From positions 2,007,501 through 2,071,500 of the forward strand of contig JAWNZC010000216.1 in NCBI GenBank assembly GCA_035771165.1: a stretch of DNA of 64,000 nt, in the 5' to 3' direction. Positions within the stretch are counted from its first letter, which is position 1; every line of letters starts with the position of its first letter. A program made the translations under genes and the position numbers. Source of the DNA: Paragorgia papillata (lineage: Eukaryota > Cnidaria > Anthozoa > Scleralcyonacea > Coralliidae). The notes below the pieces were generated by a model. It did no database searches and was not told the DNA's origin. It saw only the letters and a list, made by a program, of their open reading frames with translations. Below, one piece after another: positions 1-20,912 of the stretch.

Positions 1-723
1 CTAATCCAAACCAGTTTAGCTACAATCGTGCCTACATTAAGTCGGTTACTACTAGAACAGCTATTAAAGAAAGCCGTACAGGAAAGTATAAAAGAACTAA
101 CAAAAAAAACAACGAAAAAAATTGCAGTAGAAATACTAAGAAAGTTAACTGAAACCGTTTTTCAAATAGCAATGATGCGATGTGTCGGATTTGTTGGTTC
201 TACAATAACCTGGATCTCATTACAACAGAACACACGTGGTGTAGTCGAGACCGTGATGGCAGTAGAAGCGAAGAAAATATGCAAGACTGGTACCAAAGAA
301 GTTGTCAAGGCAACAGCACGTAATCTAGGCGGGAAACGAGTGTCGGAGAATACCCCGAGGTCAAAATGTCGTATGACAAAGTCGGGTATTTTAGCCGGGG
401 TTGCTGTTGAGATAGCATTCTTAGGGAAAGATATCCGGGATGCTTCCATCAAGAAGAACGCTGGAGAGATCTCAAAGGAAGAGTTCGAAGAGACTGTTAT
501 TAAACGAGTGGTCAATACCTCTGTTTCAGCACCAATGTCCATCGCCGGAAGTATCTTGGGCCAATACGTACTTCCTATTCCAGTGCTGGGCAATGTGATT
601 GGTGGAATTACCGGAAGTGCTGCTGGAAAGGTCGTCGGCGCAGTCCTCAGTACTACTGTTATAAAAACGAAAAATCGTGTCGGGAAAATCATGAAATCGT
701 TTTCATGGAAACGAGGCAAGTGA
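1..723 (+). CDS. Glycine-zipper membrane-type protein, 3' part (5' end outside window)
   Basis: The frame is open from base 1 to the TGA at 721-723. The first codon that could start it inside the window is a GTG at 28, so the gene probably begins upstream or in an earlier exon. About 240 residues are visible. The N-terminal part is Lys/Arg-rich and looks helical (KKTTKKIAVEILRKL). A middle segment (ILAGVAVEIAFLGKDIRDA) is followed by an acidic linker (EISKEEFEETVIKRVV). The C-terminal third is rich in small residues with repeated GxxxG spacing (SILGQY..VLGNVIGGITGSAAGKVVGAV), typical of glycine-zipper hairpins that insert into or associate with membranes. The end is basic (KSFSWKRGK). No enzyme motif is visible and I cannot name the family; the membrane role is an inference from composition. 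Confidence 0.6.
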   Translation, partial: LIQTSLATIVPTLSRLLLEQLLKKAVQESIKELTKKTTKKIAVEILRKLTETVFQIAMMRCVGFVGSTITWISLQQNTRGVVETVMAVEAKKICKTGTKEVVKATARNLGGKRVSENTPRSKCRMTKSGILAGVAVEIAFLGKDIRDASIKKNAGEISKEEFEETVIKRVVNTSVSAPMSIAGSILGQYVLPIPVLGNVIGGITGSAAGKVVGAVLSTTVIKTKNRVGKIMKSFSWKRGK

Positions 724-842
724 CGTCATCGATGACGACATAGTATTGAGAAGACAACGGAACAAAAATTACCCAAAATTACCCATGACGACCCAAGTTT
801 TTAAAATTATTTTAGAGCTGGAACGAAAAATGTCACACATTT

Positions 843-848
843 ATTAAA
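843..848 (+). promoter_or_regulatory. Possible poly(A) signal ATTAAA
   Basis: ATTAAA lies 120 bases after the stop codon of the glycine-zipper gene. No canonical AATAAA is closer. The local AT-richness makes a chance match quite possible. Confidence 0.25.
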
Positions 849-980
849 TATAGTATATCAGGCAGATATAATTATTTAATATACCAAATGTATTGTATAG
901 AATATTTTACTGAGGTATAAATTGATATATTCATCTCAAACTCATTAATAATTCATGAATTATCGTAGCCAATCCCAATC

Positions 981-1038
981 TCGTACCCAGACCCACGCGC
1001 TCCCATCAGCGCGTGGGTGCGCGTGGGTCTGGGTACGA
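981..1038. repeat. Perfect 20-bp inverted repeat (hairpin)
   Basis: TCGTACCCAGACCCACGCGC at 981-1000 is the exact reverse complement of 1019-1038, with an 18-bp loop. The end sequence TCGTACCCAG recurs at other element ends in the window (12304, 13051 region, 1770-1783), so this is probably the end of a mobile hairpin element rather than a host regulatory hairpin. Confidence 0.6.
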
Positions 1039-1132
1039 AATTGAGCCAATCCAAGAACGTATACGTACCAATTACATGTACATGCATGAGTTTTGATACC
1101 CAATGAAAACCTGTAGGAAACTTCCTACTGAA

Positions 1133-1735
1133 CTGCAGTACAGTGGCAGTACAGTGGAGTAGAGTAGAGTAGAATGGAGTGGAGTAGAGTGGAGTGGAGT
1201 AGAGTAGAGTGGAGTGGAGTAAAGTGGAATGGAGTAGAGTGGAGTGGAGTGGAGTGGAGTAGAATGGAGTGGAGTGGAGTGGAGTGGAGTGGAGTAGAGT
1301 AGAGTAGAATGGAGTGGAGTAGAGTGGAATGGAGTAGAGTAGAGTAGTAGAGTGGAGTGGAGTGGAGTGGAGTAGAGTAGAGTAGAATGGAGTAGAGTAG
1401 AATGGAGTAGAGTGGAGTGGAGTAGAGTAGAGTAGAATGGAGTGGAGTGGAGTAGAATGGAGTAAAGTGGAGTGGAGTAGAGTAGAGTAGAATGGAGTGG
1501 AGTAGAGTAGAGTAGAATGGAGTGGAGTGGAGTAGAGTAGAATGGAGTAGAGTGGAGTGGAGTGGAGTAGAGTAGAATGGAGTGGAGTAGAGTAGAGTAG
1601 AGTAGAGTAGAGTAGAGTAGAGTAGAGTAGAGTAGAGTAGAGTAGAGTAGAGTAGAGTAGAGTAGAGTAGAGTAGAGTAGAGTAGAGTAGAGTAGAGTGT
1701 AGTGTAGTGTAGTGGAGTGGAGTGGAGTGGAGTGG
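1133..1735 (+). repeat. Pentanucleotide satellite (GGAGT/AGAGT)n
   Basis: About 600 bp of five-base units alternating between GGAGT and AGAGT, ending in a pure AGAGT run from about 1583. The long Ser/Leu/Thr/Tyr/His-type frames on the minus strand are repeat translation. The same sequence on the opposite strand fills tropomodulin intron 6 and ADAM10 intron 12. Confidence 0.95.
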
Positions 1736-2130
1736 CTGACCATGCAACAGATGGGTATGATAGCAGTAAAGAGCCTGGGTACGAGGCTGCAGCAAAGCGC
1801 GCTACCACTGGCGCTAAGTAAGTGCGGTCAATGATCATGTCTTTTATACTTGCTTGTGGAAGTATTCATCAAGGCCATGAACGTTTTAGTGGTCAGTCTC
1901 GAGGAAAACAGTGCTCTTTTATGAGTATCAGCGCTGTTAACAGCACAAACTATTCAAGTGAACGATTGGAATTCATCTACTATCGACCGAGTCTTAGTGC
2001 AAGGAGACAATATGTACTTGAATGCTTTTCACAATGGTCTTATCCCACGTGAAGAATTGTTGTCGCTGAACAACCTACCAACTATTAACCAGGCAGCACT
2101 TCGTTGCGATAGTAACTTCTAGTTATAGCT
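1736..2130. other. No gene recognised
   Basis: A GAGCCTGGGTACGAGG motif at about 1769-1784 resembles the element ends seen elsewhere. A 76-codon plus-strand frame (1822-2052) has no recognisable features and is probably noise. Confidence 0.5.
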
Positions 2131-2707
2131 AATATACCCAGTGCTGTGAGTAACTTCGTTACAAGTAACTAGTTACAGTAACTAGTTACACTTTTAAGTA
2201 ACTGTAACTGAAACTAGTTACTTTTTCTGAAGAAGTAACTGTAACTATAACTAGTTACTTTTTGAAGAAGTAACTATAACTAGTTACTTTTTTAAAGAAC
2301 TGTAACTAGTTACAATATTTGGTTCAAAAACGTGACTAGTATAGTTACTGATATTCAGTTGAAGATGTCATTCTTTCTTGATAAAAATGGTTTTGATATA
2401 ATAATAAAGGTACATTATGTACACATTTGACTATTTCTGCTTAGTGACAACTATATTTAGGCATTTAGCTGTAAAAACATAATTATGGTACTGGCATCTA
2501 AAAACCAGTAATTTCTTTGTTGATTCTAGTAACACGGACAAAGGAATGTAACTTTGTAACTAGTTACACAATTTTTGAAGTAACTTTGTAACTGTAACTA
2601 GTTACTTTCTTTTCATTGTAACTTTTATCGGTAACTAGTTACTTTTCTAACGATGTAACTGTAACTAGTTACAAAAATTATGTAACTTTTACAGCACTGG
2701 ATATACC
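2131..2707. mobile_element. hAT-type MITE with GTAACTAGTTAC palindromes
   Basis: The element body is 2139-2699. It begins CAGTGCTGTGAGTAAC and ends, in inverse, CAGTGCTGTAAAAGTTAC. The flanks aatatacc (2131-2138) and gatatacc (2700-2707) form an 8-bp target duplication with one mismatch, the hAT signature together with CAGTG ends. The subterminal regions carry many copies of the perfect palindrome GTAACTAGTTAC, while the centre (2350-2530) is unique. No transposase is encoded, so it is non-autonomous. Confidence 0.75.
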
Positions 2708-3970
2708 AAGCCCGGTCGAATATACCCGAAAACGGTTCTATATAGCTCGGTTGGGACGATCTAGAACATTCTTTTTCTCTAAATATCCATTTCCCTCCCT
2801 GAGTTTCTCTATTACCACCCGCCAAACTAAGCAATCCAAAGTTCTGTATGCAAATTGAACTTCGAAAATAGAGTGACGAAAGACAAAACTTACTAACGCG
2901 ATCATATTCCTAGGTCATAATGTCACTACACTGATCTTGCTCTCGAAGCCGCTTACTCTAACATTACTTTGACTCAACAGAAATAATAGCCAGACATTAA
3001 ACACAGCTAATATACAGTACATTACAATGAACATTACAATGAATTTTGTTATGTTTATTTAACCACCGAACGGAAACTGTGCATCGTTTATTAAAGAACT
3101 CTTTTTTGTTGCCGGGCTTTTTAATAATTAGAATTGAATTTCGTTTTCAATGACAGCTCTGGCCGAAAACAAACAACATACCAGATAAGAATAATTGATC
3201 GTATCCAACCTCAACAAAAGGTAATCCTCGTTACGATTTCCTTGATAACTGTTCGTCGTTTCCTGTGCTCTTACAGTGCTTCAAGCGAGCATACGGAGCA
3301 GGCTGTTCTATAAGGACGCAAGCAGGGTGCCAATAACGTGCCGTGTGGCTATAACCTTCAGGTTATTTTTAATAAACGCAATTCATTTAACCGAAAGCGT
3401 GAACTGAATCAGCAGCGTGTTGACAACTCGATGTTTTCTCGCTCAAAGGAACAGGAATAGTTTGGCTTGAAGATTCGCGGTAAGTAGTTCAGTAGTCATA
3501 ACCAAGACATTACAAAGCTGTGGGTCTAACCGTAAGACTAACTAATTACAACACTAACTAAATCAACGCAAAATTCATCCACAAGATTTTGACAATTTGT
3601 TATGCAAACATTAGGGATCCCCGCTGAGCAGAATACGGTCTTTGAAACGATTGCCAAAAATCGACGTTGATTTTAAAACATTTTGTTTGTCACAAGGTAT
3701 TCAAAAATTGCCATTAAAGAGAAGATGTATCAACGAGGTTGTGGTTGAGATGGATGTCGCATGCCAGGGGATACGTTGTTTCTTTATCTCCGTGACAGCC
3801 ACACACGCAGTTTGTTTTGTTTCAATATTGTTGAAGTATTCGCTTTAAGGGGTCATATGAAAGATTTTTCCAGATCAAATCTTGTCGCTATGCACACGTA
3901 AAGATGCGGTATAGAGATTGTAATAAGTCTGCACTTGCAGCTAGTAGCTTTGTTTCAGCTTGGCATTCAA
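2708..3970. other. Intergenic, nothing recognised
   Basis: Ordinary AT-rich sequence with only short frames (for example 3642-3848, 68 codons, no motif). I see no convincing splice pattern, RNA gene or transposon. Confidence 0.4.
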
Positions 3971-3974
3971 CTAC

Positions 3975-4480
3975 ACCGAAACGAAATACTGACGTTTCAA
4001 GCTGAGTTCATATACTCTGTTAAAGGGCTCCACTTGAAACATCAGTATTTCATTAACGTTATCAAAACTAATCTCATCTAAAACACTGCCTACACAACAC
4101 ACTACTTTTTACTCTGATGAAGGACTCTGCTTGAAACGTCAGTATTTCGTTATTAAAACTATTCTCAGCAGTTTACCATCTTTTCACTTTGCTCTATCTA
4201 AAACACTGCCTACACAACACTCTACTTTTTACTCTGATGAAGGACTCTGCTTGAAACGTCAGTATTTCGTTATTAAAACTATTTTCAGCAGTTTACCATC
4301 TTTTCACTTTGTTCTATCTGAAACACTGCCTACACAGCACTCTACTTTTTACTCTGATGAAAGACTCTGCTTGAAACGTCAGTATTTCGTTATTAAAACT
4401 ATTCTCAGCAGTTTACCATCTTTTCACTTTGCTCTATCTAAAACACTGCCTACACAACACTCTAGTTTTTTATATAATTG
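3975..4480 (+). repeat. 120-bp tandem array with hammerhead-like cores, array 1
   Basis: Three full copies with an exact 120-bp period (4105 onward), plus degenerate flanking copies and one inverted copy at about 3980-4008. Each good unit carries CTGATGA, 12 bases, then GAAACGTC. TACT immediately before and AGTA immediately after can pair as a 4-bp stem I. Candidate ribozymes are at 4110-4144, 4230-4264 and 4350-4384. Since 120 is divisible by three, the array reads as an open 40-aa repeat (QYFVIKT, HFALSKTL), which is not a protein. Confidence 0.85.
4110..4144 (+). ncRNA. Candidate hammerhead ribozyme (type I, minimal helix III)
   Basis: Stem I would be TACT (4110-4113) with AGTA (4141-4144). 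The core is CTGATGA (4114-4120) and GAAA (4133-4136), with predicted cleavage after GTC (4138-4140). Helix III has no loop: ACGT is self-complementary, so two molecules would have to pair, as described for Penelope-type and newt hammerheads. Stem II (AGG/CUU, one G-U pair) is weak, so activity is uncertain. Confidence 0.5.
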
Positions 4481-4544
4481 TACAAGACAACTCGGCTATG
4501 AGAATGGAGTGTAAATGTTCTTTGAGCTATTTTACTGAGAAAAA

Positions 4545-4920
4545 ATTCTGATTTCCCAAGTAGGACTCGAACCCACAACTTCTTGATCACTAGTGAGACC
4601 CTAACCATTGAGCCACTGAGACTCAGATGATTGTGTACAATATGTGTACAACCCACAACCTTCTGATGACCAGTGAGACGCTCTAACCATTGAGCTACTG
4701 AGACTCAGATGATTTGAACGTAGGTTGAACAATATGTGTACAACCCACAACCTTCTGATCACCAGTGAGATGCTCTAACCATTGAGCTACTGAGACTCAG
4801 ATGATTTGAACGTAGATTGAATATGTGTACAACCCACAACCTTCTGATCGCCAGTGAGACGCTCTAACCATTGAGCTACTGTGACTCAGATGATTTGAAC
4901 GTAGGTTGAATATGTTGACT
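4545..4920 (-). mobile_element. tRNA-derived SINE heads in tandem, minus strand
   Basis: About four tandem copies of a tRNA-like module, roughly 85-90 bp each. Read on the minus strand it contains an A-box-like TGGCTCAATGG or TAGCTCAATGG. The first copy (4550-4625) also has a perfect B box, GGTTCGAGTCC. The anticodon arm is not well formed and the copies are degenerate, so these are SINE or tRNA-relic sequences. They are related to the plus-strand array at 14681-15145. Confidence 0.65.
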
Positions 4921-5530
4921 CAGATGTTGAGTTCGATGACATTTTACATATACATGCTATGTGCAAGTATGCTATGCATGCGCATGTCATCATTGAGATC
5001 TAAATAATACTTGTAACAGGTTATTTCCAAGTTTGTAAGAAGTTGTTGTAATCAACATGCCTTTCGTAAATTATTCCAACAATTTGCTGCAACATTGTAA
5101 CTAATTTCTACAAGGTCAAAGTTGATTGCTTGAATCCTATAACGCTGATTCAAATCTTTTGCGGCCTAAGAAAAGATTTCGTGACACCAATAGGTACTGA
5201 TGTACTTAATTAGACATATCTGTACATCCTTTTTGAGTTAATCAATGTAAAATGACGTTAAACAATGTTAGACGGCTAGAAACATTTCACAATCACGTTG
5301 ACGTTGAAAAATGTTTTGGTTACTGCGCGAAGAAACTCAAAAAATTTCTCGATATCAGCATCGTACCATAACTTCAGTTCTCATCAGTGAATTCCTGAAT
5401 TTTCATTGCAACGAGTACAATCGTCTGGACTCTGGTGTTTGCCAAATTAAAATACGTAAGACGTTGGGAGTCGGATTCCGACAATTAAAAGGTTAATTGA
5501 GTTGCCATCAAATCCGCTGTCAACCTACTT
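4921..5530. other. Intergenic, nothing recognised
   Basis: No motif, repeat or coding signal that I can support. A 61-codon frame at 5311-5496 has no recognisable features. Confidence 0.4.
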
Positions 5531-5532
5531 GA

Positions 5533-6045
5533 GTTAAAGTGCTTATACCACTTGTGGGGTTTTAACAGCAAAAAAAAGTTAGTTAATAAGTTATTTTGCC
5601 GTTTTTGATTTACTTTAATAGTTTCTGAGATATAAGCCTTTAAACATGCCAATGTCGGCTTTTCGCCAAAAATTTCCGTCGTTCATTTTTAAGCACGGGA
5701 GCCTGGGACTCAGGAACCTAAGCCAACCGTTTTCTTAGTTGGGACTCTCGTGCGTACTGGAAAACGGGTGTGAGCTCGACATTTCGATTTTTCAGTCAAA
5801 TATATGTGTTTTTTGTGAATCAATAAGCCGAAACGTAGTTGTTTTGGATTGACTCGTTCCTCAGTCCCAGGCCCCCAAGGTGTTAAAATGAACGACGGAA
5901 ATGTTTGAGAATTGGCATGTTCAGAAGCCAATATGTCAGGAACTATTTGACTAAATCATAAAACGGCAAAATAACTTATTAACTGATTTTTTCCTGCTCT
6001 ATTTAAATACGTTAAAACCCACAAGTGATATAAGCACTTCAATTA
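5533..6045. mobile_element. Foldback (TIR) element
   Basis: The arm at about 5533-5695 is repeated in inverse at about 5885-6045 (shared features: AGTGCTTATA, GTTAATAAGTTATTTTGCCG, CCGTCGTTCATTTT). The spacer is about 190 bp. A related single arm lies at 54705-54885. No transposase frame is present. Confidence 0.65.
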
Positions 6046-6074
6046 AATAAAAGTATAGTGTGCTGCATTTAAGG

Positions 6075-6265
6075 CATGGCCAAACGCTTTCAACATTTCA
6101 TGCAACATCGTTCAATGTTCAAATTTCGTTCAACACCATTCAACACCATTCAACAACGTTCAATATCATTCAACAGGGTAGCCAAACGCTTTCAACATGT
6201 TGAATCACGGTTGAATTCAACAATATTGAACGATGTTGAATGAAATGTTGAATGCGTTTGGCCAG
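6075..6265. mobile_element. Short hairpin MITE (GGCCAAACGC ends)
   Basis: The ends GGCCAAACGCTTTCAACATT and the inverse (AATGTTGAATGCGTTTGGCC) flank repeats of TTCAACA and CAACATCGTTCAA, forming an almost complete hairpin of about 190 bp. Confidence 0.65.
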
Positions 6266-6274
6266 GCCTTTATA

Positions 6275-6600
6275 AGCAGTGTTGAACCGACGAAACAGAG
6301 AACGTGGCAGGCAGTCTAACGTTTCGAGCGAAGGCCATTCGTCAGAGAAATGTCGTCCCGTTTACAAAACTAAACTATATACGAAGAGTGAAATAAAAGT
6401 AGCGTGCTGCGTAGGCAGTGTTGAAACAACAATTGAAATATAGTAAGGTTAGATATACTGCCGAAACAGAGAACGTAGGAGTCTAACGTTTCCAGCGAAG
6501 GCCCTTCGTCAGAGGAAGGGCCTTCGCTCGAAACGTTAGACTCTTACGTTCTCTGTTTCGGCACTGTGAGTATATCAAACCTTACTATACTTCGATACTT
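6275..6600. repeat. Family-B repeats (Penelope-associated), inverted pair
   Basis: Two minus-strand units and one plus-strand unit meet head to head near 6510. Each contains CTGACGAAGGGCCTTCGCT followed by CGAAACGTTAGACTC (or a variant) and GTTCTCTGTTTCGGCA. CTGACGA...GAAACGTT fits the hammerhead core formula CUGANGA...GAAA, but stem I is poor here. The same family abuts the Penelope-like relic at 24354. Confidence 0.7.
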
Positions 6601-7440
6601 GAGTTAAAGACCGCGAGCGGAGCGCCAGGATTTTGAAAGGGGGGGGGGGGGGAGCCGACATTTTGAAATCGGGAAATTTTGAAATCGAGAGTCGCTGAAA
6701 TGCCATTTCCTGGCTTTTGGAGGAAGATTTTACAGACTCTAAAGGTTAAAAAACGTCATATAAAATACTCAAAACACGCAAACGTCATAGATACTCAAAA
6801 TGCATACACTCAGTAGATTGAATACACTGTTTACAGTTTACTTCCTGACACAATATATTGCATCAGTTTTGTAGTTACATGTCTGTTGTTTTATATCAAA
6901 AAATCCCTGGATGCGGCTGATTACATTCGACGACGGAACACAGCAGTCACATTTCAATCATATCCATGCGGTGATTGAATTGACCTAGAATCCCGAAGTT
7001 TGCCAACGGGCTTTTATTTTTATTTTTTAGATTTATTTTTAGCCATCCGTGTTCGCACTCTGCCATATCAGGACCCCTTATAGCGAATCCCGCTTAGTTA
7101 TATTAAACTACACAAAATATCAGTGCCCTGAAGACGATTGTTTTAATCAGGGTTAACTGTTTATTTTCCTTTAGCTTTCCGAGCTAAATTCATCTCATAT
7201 CATTGATGTTTCAGAGTGCGCACTGACATGACATGAAGATTCTGGAAGATTCGATAACTATGTATCACTAAAGCCAGCGACGGTGTCCTGGGGTAGCTCA
7301 TATTGCTGTATATCACTTCATATCAGGCTATCAACATTCATTAATATAAGGTAAGAGTTATTGTTGAATCTCTCACTTCGGTGACATGATACTTCAGTGT
7401 GTGACAAATTACCTTTCCTAAACCAGGGAGCAAAGTTAAA
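6600..7440. other. Intergenic, nothing recognised apart from a poly-G run
   Basis: A run of about 14-15 G lies near 6638-6652. The remainder has no recognisable coding, RNA or repeat structure. Confidence 0.4.
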
Positions 7441-7463
7441 AGGTGGTAATTTTAATAACGAAA

Positions 7464-7498
7464 TACTGACGTTTCAAGCAGAGTCCTTCATCAGAGTA
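7464..7498 (-). ncRNA. Candidate hammerhead ribozyme
   Basis: On the minus strand: TACT, CTGATGA, 12 bases, GAAACGTC, AGTA. Stem I (TACU/AGUA) is fully complementary and all core positions are kept. Helix III would need pairing between two molecules. Confidence 0.45.
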
Positions 7499-7982
7499 AA
7501 GAGTAGAGTGTTGTGTAGGCAGTGTTTTAGATAGAGAAAAGTGAAAAGATGGTAAACTGCTGAGAATAGTTTAAATAACGAAATACTGACGTTTCAGGCG
7601 AAGCTCTTCATCAGAGTAAAAAGTAGAGTGTTATGTAGGTAGTCTTTTAGATACAGCAAAGTGAAAAGATGGTAAACTACTGAGAATAGTTTTAATAACG
7701 AAATACTGACGTTTCAAGCAGAGTCCTTCGTCAGAGTAAAAAGTAGAGTGTTGTGTAGGCAGTGTTTTAGATAGAGCGAAGTGAAAACATGGTAAACTGC
7801 TGAGAATAGTTTTGCCGATTACCAAATACTGACGTTTCAAGCAGAGCTCTTCACCCACATTTCACTCTGATGCAGGACTCTGCTTCAAATGTCAGCATTT
7901 CGTTATCGAAACTATTCTCAGCAGTTTACCATCTTTTCACTTTGCTCTATCTAAAACACTGCCTACACAACACTCTACTTTT

Positions 7983-8017
7983 TACTCTGATGAAGGGCTC
8001 TGCTTGAAACGTCAGTA
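7983..8017 (+). ncRNA. Candidate hammerhead ribozyme
   Basis: TACT (7983-7986), CTGATGA (7987-7993), AGGGCTCTGCTT, GAAAC, GTC (8011-8013), AGTA (8014-8017). The core is intact; stem II is short. Confidence 0.45.
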
Positions 8018-8290
8018 TTTCGTTATCAAAACTATTCTCAGCAGTTTACCATCTTTTCACTTTGCTCTATCTAAAACACTGCCTACACAACACTCTACTT
8101 TTTACTCTGATGAAGGACTCTTCTTAAAACGTCAGTATTTCATTATTAAAACTATTCTCAACAGTTTACCATCTTTTCACTTTGCTCTATCTAAAACACT
8201 GCCTACACAACACTCTACTTTTTACTCTGATGAAGGACTCTGCTTGAAACGTCAGTATTTCGTTATCAAAACTATTCTCAGCAGTTTATA

Positions 8291-8490
8291 GAATATTTCG
8301 ATTATTAAGACGAAACTGGGGCCAGTTGTGAATATACAATATCAAGGCCTTCCAGCTAGGAATGCAGTGAGCTACAGACGCATGCAGTTACCAAGAGCTT
8401 AGTCAACGAATTCTGTATATATAATGGTGATAAAGTCGCGAGAAGAATTGAGTATCTTATAAGTAATATTTGCCATTTCAATCTTATTAA
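8291..8490. mobile_element. Old SINE relic
   Basis: Pieces such as GGCCAGTTGTGAATA, CAAGGCCTTCC and CAAGAGCTTAGTCAACGA match, imperfectly and in order, the tRNA-derived SINE at about 30395-30640. No intact promoter boxes are visible. Confidence 0.4.
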
Positions 8491-8556
8491 ACTACAGCAA
8501 CGAGGAAAAGTTGGAAGAGTCTTGTTCAAAGGTCAAGGGCTCTGTGCATCAATCTG

Positions 8557-20205
<11,649 letters not shown>

Positions 20206-20450
20206 GTCCCAGGTCACTGTTGCTCCAAGGACTCACTACAAACGACTTGCACTTGCCACCAGAATGACGTTTGACCCGCGACAACAAAGTTTAAGCCTAC
20301 GGTTATCAAAACTCGGAAAGTATCGTCAACTACCGTAAACCCCATCGTCGTTAAATCATCGTCTACCATCGCCGAATGAGTTTTTCCAGTATCTCAGCAA
20401 TCTCGTATGTTAGATAACCTTTACGGTTAATACGTCTTTTTCCCTCGTAA

Positions 20451-20456
20451 AATAAA
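20451..20456 (+). promoter_or_regulatory. Poly(A) signal AATAAA for tropomodulin
   Basis: AATAAA 246 bases after the stop codon, followed by a T-rich (TATTC)n tract. It is the first canonical signal downstream. Confidence 0.5.
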
Positions 20457-20479
20457 GTTTTATTCTATTCTATTCTATT

Positions 20480-20875
20480 CGTTCCCAGAGCCCACGTTCC
20501 CCACCCGGGAAACGAGACTGGGATAATCCGTTTCAAATCGTTACGTTATTGGCTGAATAGTGAGCATGAGTTGGTCTGAAGTGACCGGAAGTAGAATTAA
20601 TAAAACCAAAATAACAAAGATGTCGGACGACAAGACTCATGCAGTGAAGACGTTGCCGCGATCGATATCTTCGCCGTATGTGTGTAGATGCTGTAATTCG
20701 AGCTTCGCCAGCAACCCCATTGACTTGTTTGGGGAAAAGTCAAACAAGGAGAACATACTATCCAGATTCCGCTCGGATATTTACGCAGAGAACCTCAACC
20801 GGAATAACAAGAATCCTGTGATTTGAAACGGATTATCCCAGAGTCTCTCGTTTCCCGGGTGGGGAACTGGGAACG
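20480..20875. mobile_element. TIR element carrying a small ORF
   Basis: The left arm 20480-20538 (CGTTCCCAGAG, CCCCACCCGGGAAACGAG, GGGATAATCCGTTTCAAAT) is mirrored at 20821-20875. The left arm has about 12 additional bases. The interior carries an 88-codon frame. Confidence 0.75.
20560..20826 (+). CDS. Small ORF inside TIR element, Cys-rich N-terminal-like fragment
   Basis: An 88-codon frame with ATGs at 20560, 20566 and 20620. The part MSDDKTHAVKTLPRSISSPY is followed by VCRCCNSSFASNPIDLFGEK and KENILSRFRSDIY. The C-x-x-C then L-F-G spacing resembles the first half of ZAD-like treble-clef zinc fingers, but the second Cys pair is missing, so at most it is a first exon or captured fragment. 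I cannot name the gene. Confidence 0.3.
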   Translation: MSMSWSEVTGSRINKTKITKMSDDKTHAVKTLPRSISSPYVCRCCNSSFASNPIDLFGEKSNKENILSRFRSDIYAENLNRNNKNPVI

Positions 20876-20912
20876 AGATTGGTATATCAGTAGACACTTG
20901 GAAAGCTGCATG

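Larger units (their letters stand above)
7440..8290. repeat. Head-to-head hammerhead-like array, array 2
   Basis: Four minus-strand units (about 7440-7855, period 120) face four plus-strand units (about 7862-8290). Intact candidate cores on the minus strand are at 7464-7498, 7584-7618 and 7704-7738; on the plus strand at 7983-8017 and 8223-8257. The two units at the centre have broken cores (TCACCC; CTGATGC with CAAATGTC), and the 8103 copy has AAAA for GAAA. The array ends about 270 bp upstream of tropomodulin exon 1. Confidence 0.85.

Noticed and set aside
4131..4514. Repeated 40-residue 'protein' ([28 protein letters not shown]) here and in other arrays
   Set aside because: 120 is divisible by three; copies occur on both strands and in several dispersed arrays. 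Conservation follows the DNA unit and its ribozyme-like core, not the codons.
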